A model generated the notes under the pieces. That model did no database searches, was not told the origin of the DNA, and was given only the letters and a program-made list of their open reading frames with translations. The position numbers were made by a program, and so were the translations under genes. From contig CAZDXQ010000007.1 of assembly GCA_964509545.1 (NCBI GenBank), forward strand, positions 56,304 to 120,303: a DNA stretch of 64,000 nt, read 5' to 3'. Position 1 is the stretch's first letter. Each line of letters opens with the position of its first letter. Shown one piece after another: positions 43,941-52,707 of this stretch. The stretch is from JADJWR01 sp964509545. GTDB lineage: Bacteria; Pseudomonadota; Gammaproteobacteria; Burkholderiales; Burkholderiaceae_F.

Positions 43941-45023
43941 TCAACGGCCTGTCCGGCGCGTACCGGCAGGCTGCGGCGCGATCTCCCGCAGCAGGGCGCG
44001 GATCGGCGCTGGCAGCGGCGCCTTGTCGAGGTCGCGCAACGGCAGCCAATGCAACGACGCCTCCTGCAGACGCGGCGCCGGCGATCGCACATCGAGCCGC
44101 AGCGGCATCAAGGTCAGCGAAAAATGCGTGAACGCATGTCGCCGCGGCGGCAGCGCCTTCAGCCGCGGCCGCGAATCGATCTGCGCCGCCGCGCGCCGCA
44201 GTGCCGAAGCCGATTCGAACTGCGGCAGCGCCTGCAGCCCGCCCCACAGTCCGGCCGGCGCGCGCCGCTGCAGCAGCACGCGGCCGTCATGCAGCGCCAG
44301 CAACGCCCAGGCGCGCCGCTGTGGCAGTCTGCGCCGCGGCCGTGGCGCCGGCAGTTCATTCACGCGCCCGGTCGCCAGCGCGCGGCAGCCCGAGGCCAGC
44401 GGGCAGTGCGCACAGCGCGGCGCACGCCGCGTGCACACGGTGGCGCCGAGATCCATCAGGCCCTGCGTATAGCGGGGCATGTCGTCGGCCCGCGGCAGCA
44501 GCGCGGCGGCCCGGCGCCAGAGCCCCCGCTCGACCTCGGCCGCGCCCGGGTAGCCGTCGACCGCGAAGTAGCGGGCAAGCAGGCGCTTGACGTTGCCGTC
44601 GAGGATCGGCTCGCGCGCGTTGGCGCAGAAGGCGGCGATCGCCGCCGCGGTCGACCTTCCGATCCCGGGCAGGCCGCGAAGCGTCTGCACGTCGAGCGGG
44701 AAACGGCCGCCGAGTTGCTCGACGACCTGCCGCGCACATGCGTGCAGGTTGCGCGCGCGGGCGTAGTAGCCGAGCCCCGACCACAGCGACAGCACGTCGT
44801 GCAGCGGTGCAGCGGCAAGCGCCTCGACATCCGGGAAGCGGTCGCAGAACCGCTCGAAGTAGGCAATGACGGTGGCGACCTGCGTCTGCTGCAGCATCAC
44901 CTCCGAAACCCACACGCGATACGGATCACGGTCGGCCTGCCAGGGCAGGTCGTGTCGTCCGTGCGCTGCCTGCCAGGAAATGATCCTGGCCGCGAACCTG
45001 TCTTTTCGCTCAGGCGCTGACAC
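43941..45023 (-). CDS. mutY: Adenine DNA glycosylase MutY
   Basis: 360 residues from the GTG at 45023; a GTG at 45053 in the same frame is possible. The helix-hairpin-helix domain has WVSEVMLQQTQVATVI with the catalytic-type Glu, and LRGLPGIGRSTAAAIAAF followed by the Asp-containing ILDGNVKRLLAR. The iron-sulphur cluster ligands are in CTRRAPRCAHCPLASGC. The C-terminal ~120 residues are the NUDIX-like 8-oxoG recognition domain. It removes A mispaired with 8-oxoG. It overlaps the dynamin gene upstream by 14 bases, suggesting coupled translation. Confidence 0.95.
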   Translation of the reverse strand: MSAPERKDRFAARIISWQAAHGRHDLPWQADRDPYRVWVSEVMLQQTQVATVIAYFERFCDRFPDVEALAAAPLHDVLSLWSGLGYYARARNLHACARQVVEQLGGRFPLDVQTLRGLPGIGRSTAAAIAAFCANAREPILDGNVKRLLARYFAVDGYPGAAEVERGLWRRAAALLPRADDMPRYTQGLMDLGATVCTRRAPRCAHCPLASGCRALATGRVNELPAPRPRRRLPQRRAWALLALHDGRVLLQRRAPAGLWGGLQALPQFESASALRRAAAQIDSRPRLKALPPRRHAFTHFSLTLMPLRLDVRSPAPRLQEASLHWLPLRDLDKAPLPAPIRALLREIAPQPAGTRRTGR

Positions 45024-47034
45024 TCTGCCGGGTAAGGCCCAGCTCCTCGGCACTGAGCATCGGCAATTCCTCGATCGTCATCCCGGCCGGCACGACCTCC
45101 TCGGCCGGCGCGGCTTCGCCGCGGGCCGCGGCGCGCGCCCGGGCGAGCTGCCGCTTCATCGTCTCGACCTTGTCCTGCACCTCCTCGAGCGCCGTTTCCA
45201 GTTCGCCGATGCGTCCTTCGAGCGACTCCTGCGCATCCCGGATCTTCTGCACCGACTCGGCGCGCTTGATCAGCTGCGCGCGGTTGTCTCGCACCTGGTT
45301 CTCGATCGGCGGCAGCAGAGAGCCGACCCAGGCCTCGACGTCGCGTTCTGCGGCGACGAACAGGTCGCGCGATTTCGCCACCACTGTCTCGAGGAAGCGT
45401 TCGATCAGCCCCCACTTGCCGCGCGTGAGGACGACGAAAGCGCCGAACTGGACCTTGGCCACCTCCTGCATGCGGTCGAGCTCGCTCAGGTAGGAGTCGA
45501 TCGAAAAACTCATCGGCGGCACGAGGCTCCAGCCGAGTTCCTGGGCGAAGCTCGCCTGCACCCCGACGACCATCTTCTCCATTTCGGCGATGCGCTCATT
45601 GGTCTGCCGAAGGTGCGCACGCAGGCCATCGAAGTACTCGCCGACGATGGCCGGAAACTTCGTCGGCAGCCAGGCCTTGCGCATCTTCTCGCGCGTGTCG
45701 ATCGCCTGCGTGCGCAGGGCCTCGCGTTTCAGGTGCGACAGCGCCTGATCAGCGATCTTGTTCAGCACGAAGCGCGTGGCCACGACCTTGCGCGCCACCT
45801 TCTCGAAGTCGGCCGCCTCGACCTGCGCCCGCAGCAGCATGCGCTCGACCGAGGTCTGGTTCTTGCCCTGCAGCGACCGCATCTCGAACAACTGCTCGAT
45901 CAGACCGCGCTCGCGGGCGGCCAGCGTCTGCCGCACTTCCTCGCCGATCCTGTCGATCATCGACAGCGTCTGCGAGCGCACGATCTTCTGCTTTGCCGGC
46001 ACCAGCAGTTCGACCAGGGCGTTCTCCAGCACGGGCAGCCGGCTCGCAGCCAGCAGCCGCTCGTCGCGCGTCACCTTGGCCACCAGGCCCTTCTGCGCCG
46101 AAACCGCGAAGATGCGCTCTCTTGCGATGCCCATGCGCTGGCTGACCACCGCAACCTGCCGCTGCACCTCGGCATCGATTTCGTGGGCGCTCTTCAGCCC
46201 GTCCCACAGGCCGTCGATCTTGTTCAGCACGGCGATGTGGCTTTCCGTGGCGCCGGAATCGCGCACCACATGCCGCCACATGTCGAGATCGCTCTTGGTC
46301 ACGCCGGTGTCGGCGGCCAGCACGAACAGTACGGCGTGCGCGCTTGGCACCAGCGACAGCGTCAGTTCCGGCTCGGCGCCGATCGCATTCAGCCCGGGCG
46401 TGTCCAGGATCACCAGGCCCTGCTTGAGCAGCGGGTGCGGGAAGTTGATCACCGCATGGCGCCAGCGCGAGATCTCGACCGTACCATCGGCGTCGACGCC
46501 GGCCAGATGATCCGGATCGTCCGGATCGAACAGGCCGTACATCTTCGCCTCCTCGGCCGGCACGCGCATCGTCTCCGACACCAGCTTGAACGCCTCGAGC
46601 ATGCCGTCGGGCGAACTGGTGTCGACCGGGAAGATGCGCCACTCGACGTCGGTCTTGCGGAACTCCGACGTGCTGCCGAGCCGTGCCCGCGTCTCGATCG
46701 GCAATGCGCGGATGCACGGCGGCAGCGACTCGTCGTACATGAGCTCGGTCGGGCACATCGTCGTGCGCCCGGCCGATGTGGGCAGGATGCGCCGGCCGTA
46801 GTCGGCAAAGAAGATGGCGTTGATCAGCTCGGACTTGCCGCGCGAGAACTCGGCCACCACGGCGATGACCAGCTTGTCCTCGCCCAGGCGGTCGAGCGCA
46901 AGGTCGATGCGGCGCGCCGCGTCGGCGTCGAGCAGCTTGTGCTCCTCCAGCCAGAGGCGGTACTGGACGACGGCCTGGGCGAGCGAATCACGCCAGGCGC
47001 CGTATTGCTCAAAGGAGCTGGCGAGTTCAGCCAT
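45010..47034 (-). CDS. Bacterial dynamin-like GTPase
   Basis: 674 residues from the ATG at 47034; an in-frame start to 47106 is possible but not conserved-looking. The GTPase domain (about 55-330) has the P-loop VAEFSRGKSELINAIFF, a G2 Thr in GRTTMCPTEL, G3 LDTPGLNAIG and G4 VLNKIDGLW. The rest is helical, and the last ~110 residues are a long coiled coil (LEGRIGELETALEEVQDKVE). Bacterial dynamins remodel or tether membranes; the substrate here is unknown. It lies between mutM and mutY on the same strand, with mutY overlapping its end. Confidence 0.9.
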   Translation of the reverse strand: MAELASSFEQYGAWRDSLAQAVVQYRLWLEEHKLLDADAARRIDLALDRLGEDKLVIAVVAEFSRGKSELINAIFFADYGRRILPTSAGRTTMCPTELMYDESLPPCIRALPIETRARLGSTSEFRKTDVEWRIFPVDTSSPDGMLEAFKLVSETMRVPAEEAKMYGLFDPDDPDHLAGVDADGTVEISRWRHAVINFPHPLLKQGLVILDTPGLNAIGAEPELTLSLVPSAHAVLFVLAADTGVTKSDLDMWRHVVRDSGATESHIAVLNKIDGLWDGLKSAHEIDAEVQRQVAVVSQRMGIARERIFAVSAQKGLVAKVTRDERLLAASRLPVLENALVELLVPAKQKIVRSQTLSMIDRIGEEVRQTLAARERGLIEQLFEMRSLQGKNQTSVERMLLRAQVEAADFEKVARKVVATRFVLNKIADQALSHLKREALRTQAIDTREKMRKAWLPTKFPAIVGEYFDGLRAHLRQTNERIAEMEKMVVGVQASFAQELGWSLVPPMSFSIDSYLSELDRMQEVAKVQFGAFVVLTRGKWGLIERFLETVVAKSRDLFVAAERDVEAWVGSLLPPIENQVRDNRAQLIKRAESVQKIRDAQESLEGRIGELETALEEVQDKVETMKRQLARARAAARGEAAPAEEVVPAGMTIEELPMLSAEELGLTRQSVSA

Positions 47035-47152
47035 CTTCTGCTTCGTCGGCGGCACGCAACTGCGCGAGACAGTGAGAACGAAACGGTCCGGCGATATCAA
47101 TCGCAAAAATCAATCTAGCATGGGCATCATGCCGCCCCGCCCCCGGATCCGA

Positions 47153-47995
47153 TCAGCGGCGCTGGCAGCGCGGACAGAAGTACGTCGCGCGGCCCGATTG
47201 CACGATACGCCGGACCGAGGCCACGCCGCAGCGATGACAGACTAATCCGTTTCGCTCATAAACCGCGGCGTCGAGCGTGAATTCGCCGCTTCGGCCGTCG
47301 GCGCCGATGAAGTCGCGCAGGCTGCTGCCGCCGGCGTCGATTGCGCGGGCGAGAACGGCGCGGATCGCCTGCGCCAGTCGCTCGCAGCGCGGCCGCGACA
47401 GGCGGTCGGCCGGCGTGCGCGGATCGATGCCGGCTTCGAACAGGCTTTCGGAGGCGTAGATGTTGCCGACGCCGACGACCACCCGACCGCCGAGAAGGGC
47501 CTGCTTGATCGGACCATGCCGCCGGCGCAGCTGCTGGTGCAGGAACGCGCCGTCGAACCGCGGGTCGAACGGCTCGATACCGAGGTTTGCAAGCAGCGCA
47601 TTGCGCAGCAAGCCGCGCTCGCCGCCACCTTGCCAGAGCAGCGCGCCGAAGCGGCGCGGATCGGTGAAGCGCAGCACGCGCAGGCCGTTGTCCCGCTGCA
47701 TGATCAGGTCCGCGTGATCGTGCGGTCCGGGCGCCGGCGCCGCCCTGCGGTGGACGCGCCACGACCCTGACATGCCCAGATGCGAGATCAGCGTTCCGCG
47801 CTCGAACCGCCACAGCAGATACTTGCCGCGTCGATCCAGTCGCAGCAGCTTCTGCCCGGCAACGAACCGCGGCAGCGCCGGCGGCACCGGCCAGCGCAGG
47901 CGCCGGTCGCGCACCAGCAGTGCGCGCACCACGCCGCCTTCGATTTCAGAGGCAAGCGCGCGCCGCGTCACCTCGACTTCCGGAAGTTCCGGCAT
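47153..47995 (-). CDS. mutM: Formamidopyrimidine-DNA glycosylase MutM (Fpg)
   Basis: 280 residues. It begins with the invariant PELPEVEVTRR, in which the Pro after the initiator Met is the catalytic nucleophile, and has the conserved Lys in the DKLL-like QKLLRLDRRGKYLL region. The helix-two-turn-helix region contains GVGNIYASESLF, and the C-terminal zinc finger is CHRC...CPRC (about 252-276). It excises 8-oxoguanine opposite C. It is the first gene of a mutM-dynamin-mutY run; a 118-base gap with an AT-rich stretch separates it from the dynamin gene. Confidence 0.97.
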   Translation of the reverse strand: MPELPEVEVTRRALASEIEGGVVRALLVRDRRLRWPVPPALPRFVAGQKLLRLDRRGKYLLWRFERGTLISHLGMSGSWRVHRRAAPAPGPHDHADLIMQRDNGLRVLRFTDPRRFGALLWQGGGERGLLRNALLANLGIEPFDPRFDGAFLHQQLRRRHGPIKQALLGGRVVVGVGNIYASESLFEAGIDPRTPADRLSRPRCERLAQAIRAVLARAIDAGGSSLRDFIGADGRSGEFTLDAAVYERNGLVCHRCGVASVRRIVQSGRATYFCPRCQRR

Positions 47996-48064
47996 ACAGG
48001 GGCGGGATAAGATGGTGCGCTTGCGGCGGTGATTTGCCGGCCGCCAAATCGCGGATCGTCGAAG

Positions 48065-49867
48065 ATGAGCAGTGGTATGCCCGAGCCAGTCAACGTGGTG
48101 CTGAGTGCCGCGCTGGCCTTGCTGGCGTCGACGATTGTAGGTTGTGCGACGCCGCCGCGCGCCGCCAGTGCACTGGCGCAGGCCGGCGGCGCCGCGGCGG
48201 TCGCGCTGGCCGAGCCGGCTTCCGATCGCGAACTGACCGGCGCGCTGTTTTACCAGATCATGGCCGCCGAACTCGCGCTGCAGCGTGGCGATGCGGCCTC
48301 GGCCTTCGCGACCTACCTGTCGGTGGCGCGGCAGACCCGCGATGCGCGCGTCGCCCGTCGGGCGACGGAGATTGCTGTGGCGGGTCGGGCGGGCGCGCAG
48401 GCCCTCGAGGCGGCCGCGTTGTGGCGCGAGCTGGCCCCCGAATCACGTGAAGCGCGACAGGCCTACGCGCTGCTGCTTGCCGGCAGCGGTCGACTCGCCG
48501 AAGCCGAACCGCTGTTCGCCGCCATGCTGCGTGATGCCGAACAGCCGGCCGCCGAATTCGGCCAGATTCAGCGGGCGCTGGCGCGTGTCGAGGACCGCGC
48601 AGCCGCCTTTGCCACACTCGAGCGGCTGGCGCAGCCCCTGCTGCAGCAGGCGGCGCTTGCCGCCGATGTGCAGCTGACGCTTGCGGCCGGCGCACACCTG
48701 GCCGGGTTGCCCGACAGGGCCGCGCAGGCGGCACGAGCAGCGCTGGCGCTGCGGCCGAGCGACCAGCGCACGCTGCTCACGGCGGTACAGCTGCTGGCAA
48801 GGCCGCAAGGCAAGGAAGACGCCGCAGGCCGCGCACAGGCGCTGCGGTTGCTGGCCGACGCCTTGGGCAAGTCCGACGCCGCCGAGGTCAGGCTCGCCTA
48901 CGCGCGGCTGCTGCTCGCCGACGGGCAGAGGGCCGCGGCCGTGGTCCAGTTCGAGCAGACGCTGGCGAAGGACGATGCGAACCTCGACGCGCTGTTCGCG
49001 CTCGGCGTCCTGACGCTTGACGAACGGCCGCCGCGCACCCGGTCACGCGGCTACTTCGAGCGCTACCTGCAGGTGCTCGAGACGTCGGCCAGCCCGGCAC
49101 ACGATCCCGGCCCCGCCTACCTGAATCTGGCGCGCATTGCCGAGGACGAGCGCCGCTTCGACGAGGCGCTGAAATGGCTGGCGCGGGTCGATGACGGACC
49201 GCAGCTTTTCAGTGCACGGCTGCGCCAGGCGATCGTGATGGCCAAGATGCAGCGCATCGATGAGGCACGCAAGCTTCTCGCCGAAACGACGGCGCAGAGC
49301 GACGAACAGAAGCAGCAGCTGGCGATTGCCGATGGCCAGGTGCTGCGCGAGGCGCGCCGGTTCGAGGAGTCCTACCGCGTGCTGAGCACCGCCCTGACGC
49401 AGGCGCCCGAGGACACGTCGCTGCTGTACGACACGGCCATGGCCGCCGAACGCCTCGACCGCATCGACGAGATGGAGCGGCTGCTGCGGCGCATGATGAA
49501 ACTGAAGCCCGACGATCCGCATGCCTACAACGCGCTGGGCTACACGCTGGCCGATCGCAACCAGCGCCTGTCCGAGGCCTACGAACTGATTTCGAAGGCA
49601 CTGCAGCTCGCGCCCGAAGATGCTCATATCCTCGATTCGATGGGCTGGGTGCATTTCCGCATGGGCAACCTGGCGAAGGCGCGCGAATACCTCGAACGCG
49701 CCTATGCGCTTCGCCCGGAGGCCGAGGTCGGCGCCCATCTGGGCGAAGTGCTTTGGGCGCTGGGCGAGCGCGACGCCGCGCGACGCATCTGGCGCCAGGT
49801 TCGCGCCGAGGAACCCGACAATGAAACGTTGAGCGCCACGCTCGCCCGGCTGCAGGTGCGGCTGTAG
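48065..49867 (+). CDS. TPR-repeat lipoprotein
   Basis: 600 residues from the ATG at 48065 (48077 is an alternative). A signal peptide ends in a lipobox (STIVGC), so it is a lipoprotein, probably of the outer membrane. The mature part is a series of tetratricopeptide-like helix pairs along the whole length, clearest near the end (AYNALGYTLADRNQRLSEAYELISKAL, DSMGWVHFRMGNLAKAREYLERAY). Such proteins scaffold envelope complexes; the partner is not known. lolB starts four bases after the stop. Confidence 0.9.
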   Translation: MSSGMPEPVNVVLSAALALLASTIVGCATPPRAASALAQAGGAAAVALAEPASDRELTGALFYQIMAAELALQRGDAASAFATYLSVARQTRDARVARRATEIAVAGRAGAQALEAAALWRELAPESREARQAYALLLAGSGRLAEAEPLFAAMLRDAEQPAAEFGQIQRALARVEDRAAAFATLERLAQPLLQQAALAADVQLTLAAGAHLAGLPDRAAQAARAALALRPSDQRTLLTAVQLLARPQGKEDAAGRAQALRLLADALGKSDAAEVRLAYARLLLADGQRAAAVVQFEQTLAKDDANLDALFALGVLTLDERPPRTRSRGYFERYLQVLETSASPAHDPGPAYLNLARIAEDERRFDEALKWLARVDDGPQLFSARLRQAIVMAKMQRIDEARKLLAETTAQSDEQKQQLAIADGQVLREARRFEESYRVLSTALTQAPEDTSLLYDTAMAAERLDRIDEMERLLRRMMKLKPDDPHAYNALGYTLADRNQRLSEAYELISKALQLAPEDAHILDSMGWVHFRMGNLAKAREYLERAYALRPEAEVGAHLGEVLWALGERDAARRIWRQVRAEEPDNETLSATLARLQVRL

Positions 49868-49870
49868 ACC

Positions 49871-50524
49871 GTGTTGGTGGCGACCCGGTCGTTGTCACGA
49901 GCCGAAGCACGGCCTGCGTCGCGCTGGCGCCGGGCATCGGGCCTGGCGGTTCTGCTGCTCGCGGCGGGCTGCGCGACGCTGTCGCTCGAACCCGGCGAGC
50001 GCATCTACACCGGCCGTTTCGCGGCGAGCGTCAGCCGTGGCGAACAGATCGAGAATGTCGCCGGACGCTTCAGCCTGGCCATCCGCCGCGCCGGCACCAC
50101 GCTTGACCTGGCCTCACCGCTGGGCAACACGCTGGCGCGCCTGCAGATCGGCGCCGGAAAAGCGACGCTGACCGCGCCACAGAACGACGGCTCGCGTGCG
50201 ACCTGGGAAGGCGACAGTCCCGAGATGCTGACTGAAGCCGCGCTCGGCTTTCGCCTGCCGGTGTCCGGCCTGGCCGACTGGATCGCCGGCCGCGCGGCGC
50301 AGGGTCGACCGTCCCACCTCTGGCCGGGCCTGGGTCCGCCACGACGGATCGAGCAGGACGGCTGGATCATCGTCATCGACGAACGCTTCGACCAGAGCGA
50401 CGCGCCGCGCCGGCTGACTTTCGACCGGCCGTCATCGTCAGTCGATGTGCCGTCGGTGCGGTTGCGCCTCGTCGTCGATGAACAAGGGGCAACGACGGGC
50501 AGCACACAGAACTCCACGCAATGA
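49871..50524 (+). CDS. lolB: Outer membrane lipoprotein receptor LolB
   Basis: 217 residues from a GTG at 49871, immediately after the TPR gene. A lipobox (LLLAAGC) follows a hydrophobic signal. The mature part has the beta-barrel-like LolB pattern (GRFAASVSRGEQIENVAGRF, TWEGDSPEMLTEAALGFRLP, LADWIAGR). It receives lipoproteins from LolA and inserts them into the outer membrane. It overlaps ispE by four bases (ATGA). Low conservation is normal for LolB; context with ispE-prs-pth makes it secure. Confidence 0.93.
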   Translation: MLVATRSLSRAEARPASRWRRASGLAVLLLAAGCATLSLEPGERIYTGRFAASVSRGEQIENVAGRFSLAIRRAGTTLDLASPLGNTLARLQIGAGKATLTAPQNDGSRATWEGDSPEMLTEAALGFRLPVSGLADWIAGRAAQGRPSHLWPGLGPPRRIEQDGWIIVIDERFDQSDAPRRLTFDRPSSSVDVPSVRLRLVVDEQGATTGSTQNSTQ

Positions 50525-51399
50525 ACCGCCTCTTCCTGAACCTTCCGGCCCCGGCCAAGCTGAACCTGTTCCTGCACGTGACCGGGCGCCGCGCCGACGG
50601 CTATCACGAACTGCAGAGCCTGATGGTGCCGATCGCGCTTGTCGACACGCTCGACTTCGAGTTGCGCTCCGACGGCGACATCCGCCGCAGCGGTGACGTG
50701 ATCGGCGCGGTGGAACGGGACCTTTGCGTGCGCGCGGCCAGGCTGCTACAACAGGAAAGCGGCACATCCTTCGGCGCCGACATCGCCGTCGAGAAGCGGA
50801 TTCCCGCCGGAAGCGGCATGGGTGGCGGCTCATCCGATGCCGCCACGACACTGCTGGCGCTGAACCGTCTGTGGCGGCTCGCCTGGCCACGCGACAGGCT
50901 TGCTGCCTTGGCCTTGCGCCTCGGTGCGGACGTGCCGTTCTTCCTCGGCCGAGGCGCGGCGCTCGCCGAGGGCATCGGCGAGCGGCTCACGCCAGTGCCA
51001 TGGCCGCCGCGGTGGTTTGCCGTCATCCACCCCCAAGTCTCTGTTTCCACGAGCGAAATCTTCGCTGCCGACGATTTGACACGGTCTACGAAAGCACTGA
51101 CAATTTCGGCCTTTTCTGCGTTGCGGGATAATGTCGCTCGCACCGGCTTGGCGATCGATGAACCGCTGTTCGGGGTCAATGATCTTGAGCCCGTGGCGCG
51201 GCGGCGGTACCCCGAGGTCGATGCGGCGGTGAGTTATCTGGCGCGGTTCGGCGCGGCGCGGATGACGGGCTCGGGATCGGCGGTGTTTGCGCCGCTGCCG
51301 AGCGAAACCGCGGCGCGAAAGGCTGTTGAAGCGTTGCCCGCGGGCTGGATCGGCTGGGCGGTGCAGAGTCTGGCGGAGTTGCCGCTGGCGCAGTGGTGA
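50521..51399 (+). CDS. ispE: 4-diphosphocytidyl-2-C-methyl-D-erythritol kinase IspE
   Basis: 292 residues, GHMP kinase family. The N-terminus APAKLNLFLHVTGRRADGYHEL carries the substrate Lys and Asp-type residues, and the ATP loop is KRIPAGSGMGGGSSDAATTL, with a C-terminal ARMTGSGSAVFAPL. It phosphorylates CDP-methylerythritol in the MEP isoprenoid pathway. It is followed by tRNA-Gln, then prs, rplY and pth, a common order in beta- and gammaproteobacteria. Confidence 0.97.
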   Translation: MNRLFLNLPAPAKLNLFLHVTGRRADGYHELQSLMVPIALVDTLDFELRSDGDIRRSGDVIGAVERDLCVRAARLLQQESGTSFGADIAVEKRIPAGSGMGGGSSDAATTLLALNRLWRLAWPRDRLAALALRLGADVPFFLGRGAALAEGIGERLTPVPWPPRWFAVIHPQVSVSTSEIFAADDLTRSTKALTISAFSALRDNVARTGLAIDEPLFGVNDLEPVARRRYPEVDAAVSYLARFGAARMTGSGSAVFAPLPSETAARKAVEALPAGWIGWAVQSLAELPLAQW

Positions 51400-51460
51400 G
51401 GTAGTGGATTTGAAGTCGGCCGGCGCATAGACGCCGGGCGCAGGCGCGGAGGTTTCGCGC

Positions 51461-51537
51461 TGGGGAGTCGCCAAGCTGGTTAAGGCACCGGATTTTGATT
51501 CCGGCATTCGAGGGTTCGAATCCTTCCTCCCCAGCCA
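51461..51537 (+). tRNA. tRNA-Gln (anticodon TTG), CCA encoded
   Basis: The 77-base cloverleaf starts TGGGGAGTCGCCAAGC and ends CTCCCCAGCCA. Acceptor stem TGGGGAG pairs with CTCCCCA; the anticodon stem CCGGA/TCCGG encloses loop TTTTGAT with TTG at 51495-51497; the T-arm has GGTTCGAATCC. It is encoded between ispE and prs, its usual place in related genomes. Confidence 0.97.
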
Positions 51538-51548
51538 TATGAAAAGAG

Positions 51549-51585
51549 TCGCCGGGAGCCGCACGCCCGCTGTGCCTCCCGGCGA
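51549..51585 (+). terminator. Large hairpin after tRNA-Gln
   Basis: Perfect 10-bp stem TCGCCGGGAG/CTCCCGGCGA with an inner GCAC/GTGC stem, 11 bases after the tRNA. Only two Ts follow, so it may act as a weak terminator or processing signal that separates the tRNA from prs. Confidence 0.55.
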
Positions 51586-51697
51586 TTCGGTTCTGGAGCC
51601 TGGAAAGACGCGACGGCGAGCCTGACGGAGCGCAGTCGACGGCGTTGGGAGCCGCGCGAGCGGAACCGGACAAATGAAGCCTTACGAGGGTCGGAAC

Positions 51698-52657
51698 ATG
51701 GGACCGACGGTGCCGGACAACCTGATGGTGTTCTCGGGCAACGCCAATCCGCGACTTGCCCATGCCGTGGTCCAGCACCTGAACCTGCCGCTCGGCCGCG
51801 CGCAGGTTTCGCGCTTCTCCGATGGCGAGGTGATGGTCGAGGTCAACGAAAACGTCCGTGGCAAGGACGTCTTCGTGCTGCAGTCGACCTGTCAGCCGAC
51901 CAACGACAACCTGATGGAACTGATGATCATGGTCGATGCGTTCAAGCGCGCGTCGGCCGGGCGCATCACCGCGGCGATTCCGTATTTTGGCTACGCGCGG
52001 CAGGACCGTCGGCCGCGCTCGGCGCGGGTCGCCATCAGCGCCAAGGTCGTGGCCAACATGCTGCAGTCCGTCGGCGTGCATCGCGTGCTGACGATGGACC
52101 TGCACGCCGACCAGATCCAGGGCTTCTTCGACATTCCGGTGGACAACATTTACGCCAGCCCGATCCTGCTCGGCGACCTGTGGAAGCACAGCTACGAGAA
52201 TCTGGTCGTGGTCTCGCCCGATGTCGGCGGCGTGGTGAGGGCGCGGGCGCTGGCCAAGCGGATGGAGTCGGACCTGGCGATCATCGACAAGCGGCGGCCG
52301 CGCGCCAATGTCGCCGAGGTGATGCACATCATCGGCGAGGTCGAGGGCCGCACCTGCGTGATCATGGACGACATGGTCGACACTGCCAACACGCTGTGCC
52401 AGGCCGCGGTGGCGCTGCGCGAGGCGGGCGCCGTCAAGGTGATGGCCTACTGCACGCACGCGGTGCTGTCGGGGCGCGCCGTTGAACGGATCAATGCGTC
52501 GGTGCTCGACGAGGTCGTGGTCACCGACACCATACCGCTCGCCGACCAAGCGGCGGTCAGCCCGAAGATCCGGCAACTGTCGTGCGCGGCGCTGCTGGCG
52601 GAAACGATTTCGCGCATTTCGCGCGAGGACTCGGTGAGCAGCCTGTTCATCGAGTAG
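51698..52657 (+). CDS. prs: Ribose-phosphate pyrophosphokinase (PRPP synthase)
   Basis: 319 residues from the ATG at 51698, preferred because an AGGG ribosome site lies seven bases before it; ATG 51674 in the same frame is possible. Features: LMVFSGNANPRLAHAVVQHL, RFSDGEVMVEVNENVRG, PYFGYARQDRRPRSARVAIS, the PRPP synthase signature around VLTMDLHADQIQGFFDIP and the ribose-5-P loop VIMDDMVDTANTL. It makes PRPP from ribose-5-phosphate and ATP for nucleotide, His and Trp synthesis. Confidence 0.97.
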   Translation: MGPTVPDNLMVFSGNANPRLAHAVVQHLNLPLGRAQVSRFSDGEVMVEVNENVRGKDVFVLQSTCQPTNDNLMELMIMVDAFKRASAGRITAAIPYFGYARQDRRPRSARVAISAKVVANMLQSVGVHRVLTMDLHADQIQGFFDIPVDNIYASPILLGDLWKHSYENLVVVSPDVGGVVRARALAKRMESDLAIIDKRRPRANVAEVMHIIGEVEGRTCVIMDDMVDTANTLCQAAVALREAGAVKVMAYCTHAVLSGRAVERINASVLDEVVVTDTIPLADQAAVSPKIRQLSCAALLAETISRISREDSVSSLFIE

Positions 52658-52707
52658 GGACGCCTGCCGTGGCTGGTCGCGGCCCGCAGGACAAATCGGA
52701 GAGCGCA

